Shown here piece after piece: positions 11,581 to 23,599 of a DNA stretch of 64,000 nt. The stretch comes from Maratus speciosus (Eukaryota; Arthropoda; Arachnida; Araneae; Salticidae). Every line of letters starts with the position of its first letter. Within the stretch, counting starts at the first letter, position 1. The stretch is taken from contig OZ010799.1 in assembly GCA_963932465.1 (NCBI GenBank), forward strand, positions 280,905,083 to 280,969,082, read 5' to 3'. Position numbers and translations under genes: made by a program. The notes beneath the pieces were generated by a model. The model had not been told where the DNA came from and did no database searches. It was given only the letters and a program-made list of their open reading frames with translations.

Positions 11581-12845
11581 CTAGCCGCCTTCGCCCGCTA
11601 CGCTGGTCGGTTTTTCTAAAGAAATCTTGAATGAAACAAAATATATCTGTGAATTTGATCATGCGTTTTAAAGCAATATGGGCATTTGCCTGGTGTATCC
11701 AACCGAATTGCTGAAAGCAATGTGAATGTCATTACGCTATTATATCTTTTATTGAGTCATACAAAATTTGATTGTTAAGGACCAATTTCTTTAGTTGATC
11801 TGTTAGTGTAGGATTCGGTAAAGAACAATAGAAAAATGTGTAATATACTAAAAGCGTTCATGAAAAATTATCAATGCAAGTCTCATCAGAATCTGTTAAT
11901 TGGACTTATTCAAAAGGCTGATCGTTCATAATAATTGGGTTCGCCTGATTCTAGAACTTTCATCTATAATTCTACAATCAAGCAACCTAACAACCAAGCA
12001 ACAGCAAATGATATGTGCTTTATACTAAAACATTCACTGAAAAATTAACTAAACGATCAAGTTGTATCGAAATCCACTTAGCAGAATGTTTTAAACAGGA
12101 AAATATGCAGAAACCTTCCCAAAAAATGATCTAATTAACAGTTTACATCCCATAAAAATTCATTCAGTGGAACCTTTAAAAAATCAAATCTTTCAAAATT
12201 GGGTTCATCTGATTTAGAACTTTCCCATTATTATTTAACTAAGCAACGTAGAACGTTATGTTTTATACTAACATCTTTTCTGAAAAATTATCTAACTAAC
12301 AATGTAAGTGCCATTAAAATCTATTCAGCAGAACTCAAGATATAAGCGGCCGGAATGAAATTTTTCTTTGCATTATATATATATATTGAGATAGTTAAAT
12401 ATAACTTTCATAATCGCGTTAACCTGATTATAGAACTCTCTGGGAGGTAGGGGTAGGTATATACTGCATCACTTCTGAATTTTTTAAGGAACTCAGCTCA
12501 ACTTCCATAACTATAGCATATATACTCTCTAGTATATCCTATCTCTGTAGCGCACAACTTCCAATTTTCTTTACTGTACCACTGAGAACTTTTTCCACAT
12601 AGCTCCGTAACTAAGATATGATAAATAGTGAAAAAATCCCTGAAGTATTATCTAACTTACTGTGCATTTAATTAGTTGACTTGAAATCTTTCATAATCGA
12701 GTTCACCTAATTTTAGAACTCCCGTAGCAACTTAGAATGATGGTTTTTACATTAAACCATTTATAAAAAAAAATTACTATTTAACAGTGTAAGTTCTACA
12801 AAATTCTGCTCAGTAGAATCTGAGTTATAGTCATATTTACAATAT
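11581..12845 (-). mobile_element. Helitron-like 3' end followed by diverged internal repeats
   Basis: On the minus strand the sequence ends 'gcgggcgaaggcggCTAG' followed by T, which is Helitron-like. The interior carries at least five diverged units with 'gaaaaattatctaac', 'caatgtaagt' and 'attcagcagaa', near 11857, 12035, 12117, 12270 and 12760, together with 'gggttc.cctgat.tagaact' blocks. Internal minisatellites are common in non-autonomous Helitrons. The 5' end was not found, so the right limit is approximate. Confidence 0.5.
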
Positions 12846-13231
12846 TTATTGCTCATTAAATCATTTTTCTTTACATTTGAAAAAAAATCAGTAACTGTTT
12901 TTGTATTTCCCTGTTATGCAAAAACCATTGTTACCAAGCGTAATAGTTGGCACAAAAATGAAATGGTACATTTGAAAAAAAAAATGTTTTTGTTGATAAA
13001 AAAAAATAGCATTTAAAAAATATAACTTTTGAAAATTACAGACTTTGACCTACCATTTTTTTTAAATCAATAAAAATAATGGTACTACTTGGTTATCCCG
13101 TCGACCTAAAATCTATTGCCAAACTATAAGATTAAATGCCAATAATGGTTGATCGTAAATGTCACATTCACTTGACTTTAAGCAAGTTACACGTATTTAC
13201 GTCATCAGGTGATTTTTATTTCGACGTTTTA
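12846..13231. other. Non-coding; right part belongs to the 9-kb repeat family
   Basis: No gene is visible. About 13140-13231 matches 8960-9075 and forms the left flank of the Tc1-like insertion. Confidence 0.45.
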
Positions 13232-13499
13232 CAGTGCTCAGCAAAAGTTTAGACAATGTTCAATTATGCTTCTGTAGTGAGAAGTATGTAACGAATTGTT
13301 GGAATTCAACTGTCATATATTAGTGGGGTCTTATCTTTCATACACAAACAATAAATTTTAATTTATACACATTGCATAATATATAATGACAAAAAAAAAA
13401 CAAATTTTACATTGTAGCAAAAGTATAGACAATTTGTCTGTTAACAGAAAAGTATCCATAAATTAAATTCAAACTGCACCTACATTGTCTGCTATTAAT

Positions 13500-14479
13500 G
13501 CAACAATGTGTGTTCCCGTCGAAAAAACTAAATCCTGCATCTGGACCATCGTCCATTTCGTACCAAACAGGTTCAACAGCAGATCAAAGTTCATTATTGA
13601 GGAGTATTGTCAAAAAAATGCATAAACCGTATGAAATATGATGCCACAAAAGTTTTCGATTGTGTTCAGATCAGGGCTACACGCGGGCCAGTCGAAAACA
13701 GTAATATTTTGAGAGTTAAATTATTTTTTTGTTTGTATGCTACATGAATAGACGCATTATCTTGCTCAAATGCATACTTTGGAAGAGCTAAAAGTTCACC
13801 AAATGGCTTTCCAATGTATGTATGTAGTCTTACGCTGCTTGGCGACCATTGAGAAACTCCAGAGATACTTGAGAATTAAAACAAAGTGAGGCCCAAATCA
13901 TTAACTCTTTCGAGGGCGGTGTCCTTAAAAAGCACACTTAATTTTAATTTCAAAATTGATAGACGGCACCAAGAAGAATTAAAATTTTCCATTTATAATA
14001 TACGTGAAAATAAGCAAGTTCGTACTTTCTAATAAATTCGTTTATAAATTCTGATTTCATTCCATTATTTCATTATTTTTATAAACAGAATTACTCCGCG
14101 ACGGAAAGGGGTCAATTTGTTGTGAGATTTCAAGGCTGGTTGTTTTATCATTTTCATGTAAACTAATGTACATCTTTCTATAATTCATCTACAAAATAAC
14201 CGTTGACACAGAAAGCTCTGACTCACTTTTAATGCGATTAGCAGTCATCATTTGTCTAGATACCAGTTTATGGTTCCTTCTATAATCTTGTTTTCGGGAC
14301 ACACGAGGCCTTCCAGATTTATGTTTTGCTTTGAAAGAGTCACCCTTAGACAGTACTTAATAGATAGACTTCTTTGGACGATTCAAAGTGGCTGAAATTT
14401 CTGAAAAAGCCTTCCCTTTCGATTTCAGCTTCCATGCTTTAATTACTTCATCTGACTGAAAATTTCTAGCTTGCGGCAT
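13500..14479 (-). pseudogene. Tc1-like transposase pseudogene
   Basis: Read on the minus strand, ATG at 14479 opens MPQARNFQSDEVIKAW, an N-terminal helix-turn-helix of the paired type. An in-frame TAA interrupts it after 'KKSIY'. A second DNA-binding part follows, with the GRPRVSRKQ linker. Further on, the DDE domain survives as QDNASIHVAYK (second Asp) and, in another frame, DWPACSPDLNTIENFCGI (the DLNPIEN motif with the last acidic residue). At least one stop, one frameshift and the nested MITE at 13915-14111 inactivate it. The enzyme would have bound the 13232/14785 ends and cut and pasted the element at TA sites. Confidence 0.85.
13915..14111. mobile_element. Small piggyBac-like MITE nested in the Tc1 element
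   Basis: It is flanked by TTAA (13911-13914) and TCAA (14112-14115, decayed). Ends are CTCTTTCGAGGGCGG at the left and 'gacggaaagggg' at the right. The interior shares 'cgtttataaattctg.t..cattc' with 41419-41586 and about 10680-10855, so this is a small family. Confidence 0.6.
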
Positions 14480-14787
14480 CTTCACTAACCGATATTATCA
14501 CTAGGTGCACTTAAATACTTCATGCATGGGACGTCATAAGTTTGAAATTTGCGTATTTCCGTCAACAGTTGCCAAAAAATCACAAACGTGTCTAAACTTT
14601 TGCAATATGCAAATTTCACTTTTTTCAGTTAAATTAAATAATATCCTGCATTAAAACCGTTATTTTTGTCCTAAAACATTTAAAATATATTAAAAAATAA
14701 ATACAGCTATTTGTATGACACAAGTGTTCGTACTTTTTATTTAAAGGTTAAAAATCACCAGTGTCTAAACTTTTGCTGAGCAGTGTA

Positions 14788-15929
14788 AATGTATTTTTAT
14801 TAATGTTAAACTAATTTATTTGTTCTTTCGTTATTTAAAATAAAAATTATGTCAATTTGTATAATTTGGCGATTTATATAATTTGGCGAAATTAGTCGAC
14901 GGGTACCAAAATAAATACTTAAAATAAAAGAATAAATAAATATTTTGCAAATAATAAAATATAGTCAATTTAAACTGCAGTCTCGGAATTGTAAATGTCT
15001 TTTACTACTGAAGCATGGCGTACGTAATACGTATGTCTCACATTGCAGTAAACATTTCATTCTTTCAATGAAGACATTCATGGTTTTTTGAGCAAAACAT
15101 TTTTATATGTATAATTCCTAACTTTTGAAATAATTTTATTGTAGCTTCCTCATCATCAGCTAACTGCGAAATGGTAAAATCTATATCAGTATCAGTAATA
15201 AATATTTTCTGTTCAAAATATTACAAATTAAAAAGTTTTGCGAGATTATGATGGAATAAAATAAATCCATCATTAAAAATTCCTGCATAAAAATACTCAC
15301 GTTCAATAATTAGCAAATGTTAATGTGTGGCACGGTTTGCAATAAAAATCGTTTGCACAATTAGGGTTGAAATAAATGGCACGATACCATACATTTTGGC
15401 ATGGTATCGCGACGAAAATTAGAACGGAAAAGTACCACAGTTTTTTTTTTTTTTTTTTTTTTTTTAGTTTTAGTTTTAGTTTTAGTTTTTAAGCGTTTGA
15501 ATTTTTTTTTCTAATTGACGAAGTTGTTTTTATTTAACCGAAAGGATTGGTTAAAAAATTATTCAATTTGAATTTTTCCCTTGCTATAGTAACAGAATGA
15601 AAAGATTGATTTCTTAGAAATTATCACTTGGAAAAATTCAGGTTTTGACGCCAAAGATAGTGCCAAATTAGAAAAATATGAAATATCTCTCGACCTATTG
15701 GGCTTAAAAGAATTTAGTTAGTACCATTCGATTCAGCATACAAAAATACACCAAAATATGTTATCAGTTGAAAAATAACTATAAAATGAGATTTTTAAGG
15801 AATTTTTTAAAAGTTCGTTCTCTTTTTTTACTCCCCTTAGGGGTGGTATTTTAGGAAATCCTTTCTTAGCGGCACTCTATGTCATAAGAAGTATTTTTAC
15901 TCCGATTTTCAAGATTTTAGGTTCAGTGG
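14788..15929. other. Non-coding, simple sequence
   Basis: Positions 14788-14905 continue the 9-kb repeat family after the Tc1 insertion. A poly(T) run at 15440-15465 grades into four TTTTAG units (to about 15488). No gene was recognised. Confidence 0.5.
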
Positions 15930-16096
15930 CAGTGTTGCCAGACGAATACTAAAATTTTATTTTGAATACCACTATTTTCATGGCGAGTTAGTCGCCTTAT
16001 TTATTTACAAAAATTTTGCGATTAAAGCAAGCTAATAATACCGTACGAAAATAGTGATATTCAAAATAAAATTTTAGTATTCGTCTGGCAACACTG
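15930..16096. mobile_element. Palindromic hAT-type MITE
   Basis: A perfect 8-bp target duplication TTCAGTGG lies at 15922-15929 and 16097-16104. Inverted arms of about 50 bp start CAGTGTTGCCAGACGAATAC and are almost identical, so transcripts would fold as a hairpin. The CAGTGTTGCC end and 8-bp duplication indicate hAT. Confidence 0.9.
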
Positions 16097-16104
16097 TTCA
16101 GTGG

Positions 16105-16814
16105 TTTTGGCTGCGCGTTGATTAATACAAAATCAAGACTTTCTTATATATATATATATTCTCAGACACGTTTATTACACTGGGAAAAAAACGAAAAAAA
16201 TCAAAGATTCATTTTTCGTATAATACGTCAACCTTTTCTTTTTTACACATCTGGAATACAAGAAAAAACTAAAATATTGAATTAGTAAATATTTTAATAA
16301 GTATGAATCTAATTAACTTATTTTACATAATTTTTTTTTGTAAAACTTAACTCATAAATGCGCGTATTATTCTTTTAGAAATGTGTTTTATATTCTTATA
16401 TTAAAGATTAGACACCGGTAATTTTAAGACAGATTTTTAACTTTACTTAGTAGCATATTTCTGTGCTTCTCACGTGATTAATATTTCCATATAATAATAG
16501 TGGTTGAAGAGTTAAACAAAAAGTGATGCAGATACGCGTCACCATACATTTAAGAGTTAAACGCATTGATCATTTTAAAAGGTATTGACTGCGAAAACTT
16601 CTTTTGAAAAAGTGCTCTTAAAACGCAATATGATATGTTGTTCTAATACTTGCATTTAAAAAACGTGAAAACAGACTTTCTGCTAAATATGTGACAGAAT
16701 AGTCTTATATTATTTTATTTTAAGAAGTTAATAATAGGAAATTAAACATTCGTATTTTCGAAGAATTCGAGCTCACAGGGCTACGACTGGGGACTATTTT
16801 TATATTCTACAATA
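16105..16814. other. Non-coding, nothing recognised
   Basis: No gene, terminal repeat or strong structure was seen apart from a short (TA)n at 16145-16158. Confidence 0.4.
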
Positions 16815-17396
16815 CAAAAACCCTTAACAGGTTAAAAGTTTCTGACGCAGCTCTTTATCTTATGCTCTAAGAATTTTAAATTTGGAACTTAAAAATAATG
16901 ATATCAAATTTTGAGTGACTTTATGCTATTTCTTAAAAAATATATATTTGTATTATTTATTTCATCATTTTATTTATGTTCTAGTTATAATCGCATGTGC
17001 AAAAGTTATGTTCAACATGAAAAGTTGTATAAAATTTTATTCGTTGTTGCTTTATCATCTACATCTCTCATAAATTCAAAATATGAGTTTTAAAAGATAT
17101 GATATAAAATTTAAGTGACGCCTTCATGTGGCTTTAAAAGGTTTGTTTTAAAATTCAATTTAAATTATTTTTGATTCGGTTAAAATATATTTTTACATCT
17201 ACACAATACTTTTAATTTTCCAATTCACTGTTAAATATATCACTTTCATTGAATCTATACTATCCATTGAAATATATTTATTTCAATAAATTGATTTATC
17301 TTTTGTGTCACGCTACTCAAAATTGTGAGCAAGATTTATGTAAATGGTTTCTTTGCGTCGAGCTGTCTATTTTCATACATTTCACTTAGTTTGGAT

Positions 17397-19213
17397 TACG
17401 GTGGCTAGAATAGATAGTGTGCCGTTCATTGGTTACCATAACGCTTTTTTTTTTTGGTCTTGAAAGGAGGACGCCGCAAGGTGGCGCGCATGTTATCACC
17501 GACTGGGAATTTTGAAAGCTTTTAGCGCCGTGACAGTGAAGCATATTGTAAACAAACGCGAGTTTTTCCCATAAAGTTTTAATTATGTATGTTTAAGAAG
17601 CAAAATATGAGTGAAAAACTAACAAAAAATATCAGCAAAGGTATTGTTTTGCGCCTGGTTGTCGTAATTTGTTTTTTAAATAACTGTATATAAAGCAAAA
17701 TGTATCTGTTTTCAATTAGTTGATCTCCAATTTTGTTCTTAGTAAAAAGAAAAAAAAATGCATTTTTAGAATATTGTTTGTTTAAGTTTTCATGATAAGT
17801 GCAATATGTTTTAGTTTTTAATTTATATTATGCTTAAAAATATTTATTGTCAGCAGTAAGTTGACTATTTTGAAAATATCGGATATTTTTTATATTTTCG
17901 AAAATATCCCGATATTTACGAACCGTGGGCCCGGGGGAAGGAGATTCCTCCATAGAGGAATGAGATGTCCCTCCGGAAGATTTGATATTTTGTTTTCAAT
18001 GGTCAAAAAGTGTAATTTCCCCCCCCCCCCCCTCCCCCGGAGAAAAGTGTCTGAATTCAACACTGGTTTGCACAGTTTTGGAAGAAGTGAACAGCTGTTG
18101 GTATTTGTAAATAAAGCTAAAGCGAATTTAACCTTTGAATTTATTTTAAAAATTATTTACTTTTCAAAGATAATTCATAAAGAAACAAATGTTTATAATT
18201 TCTCTTAAGAAACTTCTCTCTGTGATTTCCAATGTGAAAATGATTTATTTAACAAATGGGCCTTTGTTTTGAAAATAACACAAAGTAAATATTGCTATTG
18301 GGAGATTACTTTTAAATGTTTATTGTATGTTTGCACAGTTTTAGAAGTAGTGAACAGTTATTGATATTTCATATTTGTAAATAAAGCTAAAGCAAATTTA
18401 ACCTTTGAATTTATTCATTTTTTTCATACAAGGATTCATTAAAAAAAAAAAAAAAATCTTAAGAATTTTAATGTGTGATTTCAAGTGTAAGAAAGATTTG
18501 TTTAACAACTGGGGCTTTGTTTTGAAAGTAATACAAAGTAAATATTGCTATTGGGAGTGTATTTTTAAATATTCATTGTATGTTTGCACAATTTTAGAAG
18601 TAGTGAACAGTTGTTGATATTTGTAAATAAAGCTAAAGCGAATTTAACATTTGAATTTATTTTTGAAATTATTTACTTTTCATACATAATTCATAAATCA
18701 TTTTTTTTTTAATTTTTCTTAAGAATTTTAATATGTGATTTCAAATGTAAGAAAGATTTATTTAACAAATGGGGCTTTGTTTTGAAAATAACACAAAGTA
18801 AATATTGCTATTGGGAGTTTATTTTTAAATATTCATTGTATGTTTGCACAGTTTTAGAAGTAGTGAACAGTTGTTATTTGTAAATAAAGCTAAAGCGAAC
18901 TTAACATTTGAATTTATTTACTTTTCACACATATAATTTTTATTTAAAAAATATGTCTCTGTTCTAAAATAACAGTTTGTAAATAATATATTTATTATTG
19001 AAGTATTTCAGACTTGTTTTCATCTAAATATTAATTCCTATATTTAAATGTCTTCTTATTATAATATTAAAATAAGTATCGAAAAAGCATTAATTTATCC
19101 GATCTGCTTTCGGAAATTTCCAGTCTCTACTACAGTCAGCGCCATTTATTGGAGGATTACTTTCCCGGTCACTTTTTTAGCGTCGAACGGCACACTATAT
19201 ATTCTAGACACTG
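17397..19213. mobile_element. DNA element inserted at the centre of the foldback element
   Basis: A direct repeat TAGTTTGGAT flanks it (17387-17396 and 19214-19223), and the uninterrupted site is at 34013. Imperfect inverted ends read 'cggtggctagaatagatagt' and, at the right, 'ctatatattctagacactg'. A duplication of about 10 bp would fit a MULE; hAT cannot be excluded. The interior carries a four-copy tandem repeat and a C-run (18019-18034), but no transposase remnant. Confidence 0.7.
18067..18930. repeat. Tandem repeat, four units of about 253-263 bp
   Basis: Units start with TTTGCACAGTTTTAGAAG near 18067, 18329, 18583 and 18843. Each contains 'tttgtaaataaagctaaagc', 'tttcttaagaatttta' and 'caaagtaaatattgctattggg'. 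Unit 1 is the most diverged. The open frame 18405-18617 is just one unit. Confidence 0.8.
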
Positions 19214-19773
19214 TAGTTTGGATACATTGACACAAAGACACCGTTTACATTAATCTTATTCAAAATTTTGAATAGCGTGACACAAAAGATAAATAAATTT
19301 ATTGAAATAAATACATTTGAATGGATATTATAGATCCAATGAAAGTGATACATTTAACAGTGAATTGGAAAATTAAAAGTATTGTGTAGATGCAAACATA
19401 TATTTTAACCAAATCAAAAGTAATTTAAATTGAATTTTAAAACAAACCTTTTAAAGCCACATGAAGGCGTTACTTAAATTTTATATCATATCTTTTAAAA
19501 CTCATATTTTGAATTTATGAGAGATGTAGATGATAAAGCAACAGCGAATAAAATTTTATACAACTTTTCGTGTTGAACATAAATTTTGCACATGTGATTA
19601 TAAATAGAACAAAAATAAAATGATGAAATAAATAATACAAATATATATTTTTTAAGAAATAGCATAACGTCACTCAAAATTTGATATCATTATTTTTAAG
19701 TTCCAAATTTAAAATTCTTATAGCATAAGATAAAGAGCTGCGTCAGAAACTTTTAACCCGTTAAGGGTTTTTG

Positions 19774-20424
19774 TATTGATATAATTACTATTTTAGGTTA
19801 GTGATCAAAGGATAAAACAAAGATACTTATGCGATTTGATGCAGATTTAATTTTTGCTATTTTATTACAATTTTCCTTATAACAGTTTGTATATAAAAAC
19901 AAGTGGGTAAGTTTGATCGTAAATCGCACAGAGGGTTTCATTTGATATTCCTTTAAAACCACTTTATCCTTAAATAATAAATCCAAATAGTTAATTTATA
20001 ATTATTAAATCCATACATAGATGGTGCACCAATAGTTCCAATTTTCATGGGGCAGGGAGCGCACTCTTCTAAACAAACCACCTTCCGAATGAAGTCATCA
20101 AAAAGCAAGTTGAATAAGCCAAGCCACGTTGTGAACGGACCCATAGAACCCAAGGTATGCAAGCGCCCCCTGGCAATAAAAACGGGACTAAAATATGTAA
20201 GGCTATCGATATCGACTTCAATGAACCAACCTCGTCGTCATCGGGCCCATAGAACTCGAGATACTCTGAAAAGAAATGAAAAATTACTGAAATTATTATT
20301 ATAAAAGAGTGGTATGGATAAATCAAAAATTTTTTTTAATGTTATACAGTGTCATTACTAAGTTAAATATAATGTTTGGAATCAGTTGCATTGAAATCCG
20401 AAAGATCCCTCATAGCATACATGG
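19774..20424. repeat. Composite-repeat segment D, copy 1
   Basis: It follows the foldback arm directly, and the same junction occurs at 34567. Shared blocks are 'attgatat.attactattt', 'catggggcagggagcgca' and 'aaatccgaaagat'. Parts recur at 25590-25870 and 26040-26220. The overlapping opposite frames at 20047-20326 have no recognisable similarity and I treat them as chance. Confidence 0.6.
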
Positions 20425-20525
20425 GCACAGTGACGTCATTGTGACGTCACTGTAAGTCACTGTGGTCACGTCACATCTGTGACCAAAATGCCACCACTCA
20501 GTGATGTCACATTGTGACTGAGATG
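20425..20525. repeat. GTGAC/TGACGTCA short-motif array, left
   Basis: The array is dense in gtgac and its complement gtcac, including the palindromes TGACGTCA and GTGACGTCAC. A longer matching array lies at 25010-25515. Both arrays interrupt the same segment-D sequence. Confidence 0.65.
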
Positions 20526-21640
20526 TGAACTTCTTAGAAAACTTTAAAAAATTACAACAAATAATAAAAACATGTTATTTACTGTAAAAAATATTTTTCT
20601 GCCGGATTTAAAATTTTTTTAAACCGTGGTCCAAGTTGCCTCTGTGCCTCTAACCAAAACTTTTTATTTTCATATAACATAAAATGTAATTAATTCATCA
20701 GGACACAAAAAGATTTCCTAATTATGCGAATTTCATATTATTAAAAAAATGTTTTAGGTAAACAGACCTCGACTTATCTTTTATAAAGATTTTTGTAAAT
20801 GATCATCTGTTATACTAGAAGTTTCTCAAAGAGTAGTCGAAACAGTTCTGTGGTTCCAAACTAAAAACTTTCTATTACAGTTAAGTCTGCAGCTTTTAAT
20901 GAGCACGCAGAAAGCGTCTTCAAAGTTTAGTCATATATGCATTTCTTGCTTTATAATTTGCATTCAAGTCATTTTTTTTTCCTCTTAGTGTTTCACTACT
21001 TTAGCTAACTTTTTTTTTTAATTCTACTTCTTTCAGACGTTTAAAATTGACATTTTCCGAATATAAAATTTATGTACAATTTATGCAAAGCCCATGACAT
21101 AATTAATTATTCATATTTTATTTTTTGTTTTCAAAATATATCTTTAAAAATTATTTTACAAGATGTTTTATTCTACAGAAAATTAATATTAAGAGAATGA
21201 CAGATTGACAAAGAAAAACTCATCTCTTCTCGATAATCTTGTTGTATTTTTTAGAAGATATTTTGTATATATTACCTGTGATACAAATTTTACTTTTAAA
21301 AAAAGAGGGGGGGTCTTCATTATTACCATTAAATTAATTTGTACACATTTTGAAAAATTAAGCAATGTTTTATCTAGTAAACTCTAATTATGGATATTAT
21401 TATTATTATAATTTACATAAATGAAACTTTACAATTCAATAAAACTGATAAAAATAAAAGGTGAAATACAATAAAACATTTCCAAGCAGGAAATTGAATT
21501 AGAGACAATTTGATAAAATTATTACGCATTTAATTTCCTTCCAAAACTGTTTATAGATAAACAAATAAAACCGAAAACATCTGCTTCGAACTTCGAAACT
21601 TAAAAATCGTCTGCATCTGCACTATTTCAGTTGTTAGGAC
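20526..21640. other. Non-coding, nothing recognised
   Basis: AT-rich. No similarity, terminal repeats or long frame is persuasive; the open frame 21205-21387 has no recognisable motif. Confidence 0.35.
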
Positions 21641-21834
21641 TCGACTGCAGAATAACGGATAAAAGTAACAGTGAAGCTTTTTAGAATAAACGCGGGAAGT
21701 TCTGTGGACACTGGACAGCATAGACGTGTAGACATGGATTTAAAAACTGAAACAAGAACGTTATCAGGATATAAGTTAGTTCAGCTAATAAAATATAAAC
21801 CCGAGAAAATTACGGTAGCTTTGACTTGTTGAAG

Positions 21835-21922
21835 ATGATTCAAGTCAGTGCTATCGTACTTATTATCGGATTTAATTGGTTCCCCAAAATCAAAGTATCA
21901 CGTACAACGTCAATGAAATTAG
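21835..21922 (+). CDS. Candidate first coding exon with signal-peptide-like start (tentative)
   Basis: ATG at 21835 opens 29 codons, MIQVSAIVLIIGFNWFPKIK followed by VSRTTSMKL. Residues 4-13 form a hydrophobic core like a secretion signal or membrane anchor. The reading stops after 'TTA G' at AG|GTATGT (donor at 21923), a strong match to the U1 consensus, giving a phase-1 intron as often seen after signal-peptide exons. The 200 bases upstream are less AT-rich than their surroundings, as a 5' leader might be. No second exon was identified within the window, and no family is recognised. It could equally be chance sequence inside a mobile-element segment. Confidence 0.2.
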
Positions 21923-21929
21923 GTATGTA

Positions 21930-22176
21930 AAAATATTATTTTCCCTGTTTGCTTTTTTTTTAATCACAACAATTTTAGTTAGCTTCTCATAAACATGCTG
22001 TAGAACATAATTATTTCATTACATTTATTTTTTATTTTATTGAAATATCTAAAATATTATTTTCCCTGTTTGCTTTTTTTTTTAATTACTATGATTTTAG
22101 TTATCTTCTAATAAACATGTTATAGAACACAAATATTTCATTACATTTATTTTTTATTTTGTTAAAATATCTAACT
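21930..22176. repeat. Tandem duplication, two units of about 123 bp
   Basis: Both units begin 'aaaatattattttccctgtt' and end 'tttattttttatttt.tt.aaatatct'. They are about 90% alike. They lie just after the candidate splice donor. Confidence 0.75.
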
Positions 22177-23131
22177 TCCTTTTCAACAGCTTTGATCAGA
22201 TTATTAAAATTAGTGATTTAAATTGCATTTTAATCTGGTTTATTTTCTTATTTAAATATTTGGCTAAAACCACATGGTGTCATAAATATGAAAGTATATG
22301 GACAAGTATTATAATCAATCATTAATATAATTAATAAACATTTAAAGATAATTAAATTATTTAAAAAAGGGTTTTTTATGGAATAAAATTATTGGCAAAC
22401 ATAATTTTTTAATTTTTTATTAAGTGATGGTCTTAAACAATTTGCATTGCATGTTTTTATTTAAAAAAATTGCATCTGCTCAGAAGAGGAATTTATAAAA
22501 AATAAGACACAACGGAAACGTATACTATTAAAAGAGATCGTAGATATGTAATGTTAAGGGAAAAAATAATTATTAAATGTATTTTTCAACCTGAGAAATG
22601 TTTTAAAATCTATAAAGAAATAGTCATAGCGGGTGGAAGCTTTTCAGTTGTTAAACATTCTTACTGAAATGTTTTCAAAGTGAACTAGAAGTCTGTTGGC
22701 AAATGAAAATATAGAAATTACGCAATCAGTAAGTGTTTAAATATGATTTTACTTTAAAAATAACGCAAATACTTGAACGGTGGGAATCTAAAATGTAATA
22801 ACCATCTTTTATTATTTACTTTTTTCTGGATAATTTTATCATTTTATTTCCTGAATGATTTTATCGAGATAAATTTCAAAGTATCGATATTACACACTCT
22901 TTATAAACAGCGTGATTAAAATGGATTTCTTATTTATAATTACCATAATCTTGTAAATAAAATATTAGTAATAATAATGAACCTGTGTGTGGCTCTATTT
23001 TGTGTTTATGGTCAATTTTTATACTTTATTCACATTAAAAAGTAGTTAACCATTTGATACTGTCTTCATTATTTTGTTTTATTGTGTCATATAAAAATAA
23101 ATATGATTATTTGTATTTCTAATACAATATA
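22177..23131. other. Non-coding, nothing recognised
   Basis: AT-rich sequence without recognisable genes or repeat ends. Confidence 0.35.
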
Positions 23132-23133
23132 TA

Positions 23134-23593
23134 CAGTAGAGAGCCGATTGTCCGAACAAGTCGGGACCGACCCTAGTTCGGATAAGCAAAAGTTCGGATA
23201 AATGGGCAGACAGTTTAAGGGATGTTCCTGACTATTCTAAACCTTCACACTTTATCTAGATTTAGGACTGACAGCACCACTTAGTACTGGAGTGCTTAAA
23301 AATTGTTTTTTTTTTTTTAATTGTTTTTTGTTTACTTTTTTATTATTTAATTTTTTTTTCTCTTTTTATCATTTTCTAAACTTCAGAGATTATAATTTAA
23401 GCAAAAAAAAAAAAAAAAAAAAAAAAAATGGAAGTTAGGTGTTTTTTTTTTCTTTTTTTAGAGAGAGGAATATAATAATTGGAAATAATTGGATAATTGG
23501 AAATTCGGTTAAAAAGAATTCTTTGTGAGAAATATGTTGCTCGGATAATTGGAAGTTCGGTTAATTGGAGTTCCGATAATCGGCGTTCTACTG
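23134..23593. mobile_element. pogo/Tigger-type MITE
   Basis: It is flanked by TA on both sides (23132-23133, 23594-23595). Ends are CAGTAGAGAGCCGATTGTCC and, reversed at the right, CAGTAGAACGCCGATTATCG. CAGTAGAAC.CCGATTATCCG is the well-known pogo/Tigger terminus. Sub-terminal 'gttcggataa' and 'ttcggttaa' motifs recur inside. There is no transposase; the middle contains poly(T) and poly(A) runs. Mobilisation would need a pogo transposase in trans. Confidence 0.85.
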
Positions 23594-23599
23594 TATTTA

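Larger units (their letters stand above)
13232..14785 (-). mobile_element. Tc1-like DNA transposon, decayed
   Basis: Terminal inverted repeats of about 24 bp begin CAGTGCTCAGCAAAAG at the left and CACTGCTCAGCAAAAG (reversed) at the right. TA dinucleotides flank both sides (13230-13231, 14786-14787). The paralogous segment near 9070 lacks the element, which confirms the boundaries. The interior holds a minus-strand transposase pseudogene and a nested piggyBac-like MITE (13915-14111). Confidence 0.9.
16815..19773. mobile_element. Foldback element, copy with inner insertion
   Basis: Two arms of about 560-570 bp (16815-17386 and about 19224-19773) are near-perfect inverted repeats. They begin CAAAAACCCTTAACAGG and end CCGTTAAGGGTTTTTG. 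The copy at 33445-34566 has the same arms with only a few bases between them. Here the centre is occupied by another element (17397-19213). The mirrored 60-codon frames at 16911-17093 (+) and 19495-19677 (-) are the two arms read outward and are unlikely to be genes. Confidence 0.8.

Noticed and set aside
18067..18930. CRISPR-like array
   Set aside because: Units are about 258 bp with no short repeat/spacer alternation, and the sequence is eukaryotic.
16911..19677. Two near-identical 60-codon frames in mirror positions
   Set aside because: They are the same stretch in the two arms of a foldback element. The 33-34 kb copy carries the arms too, but no longer open frame or known motif supports coding.
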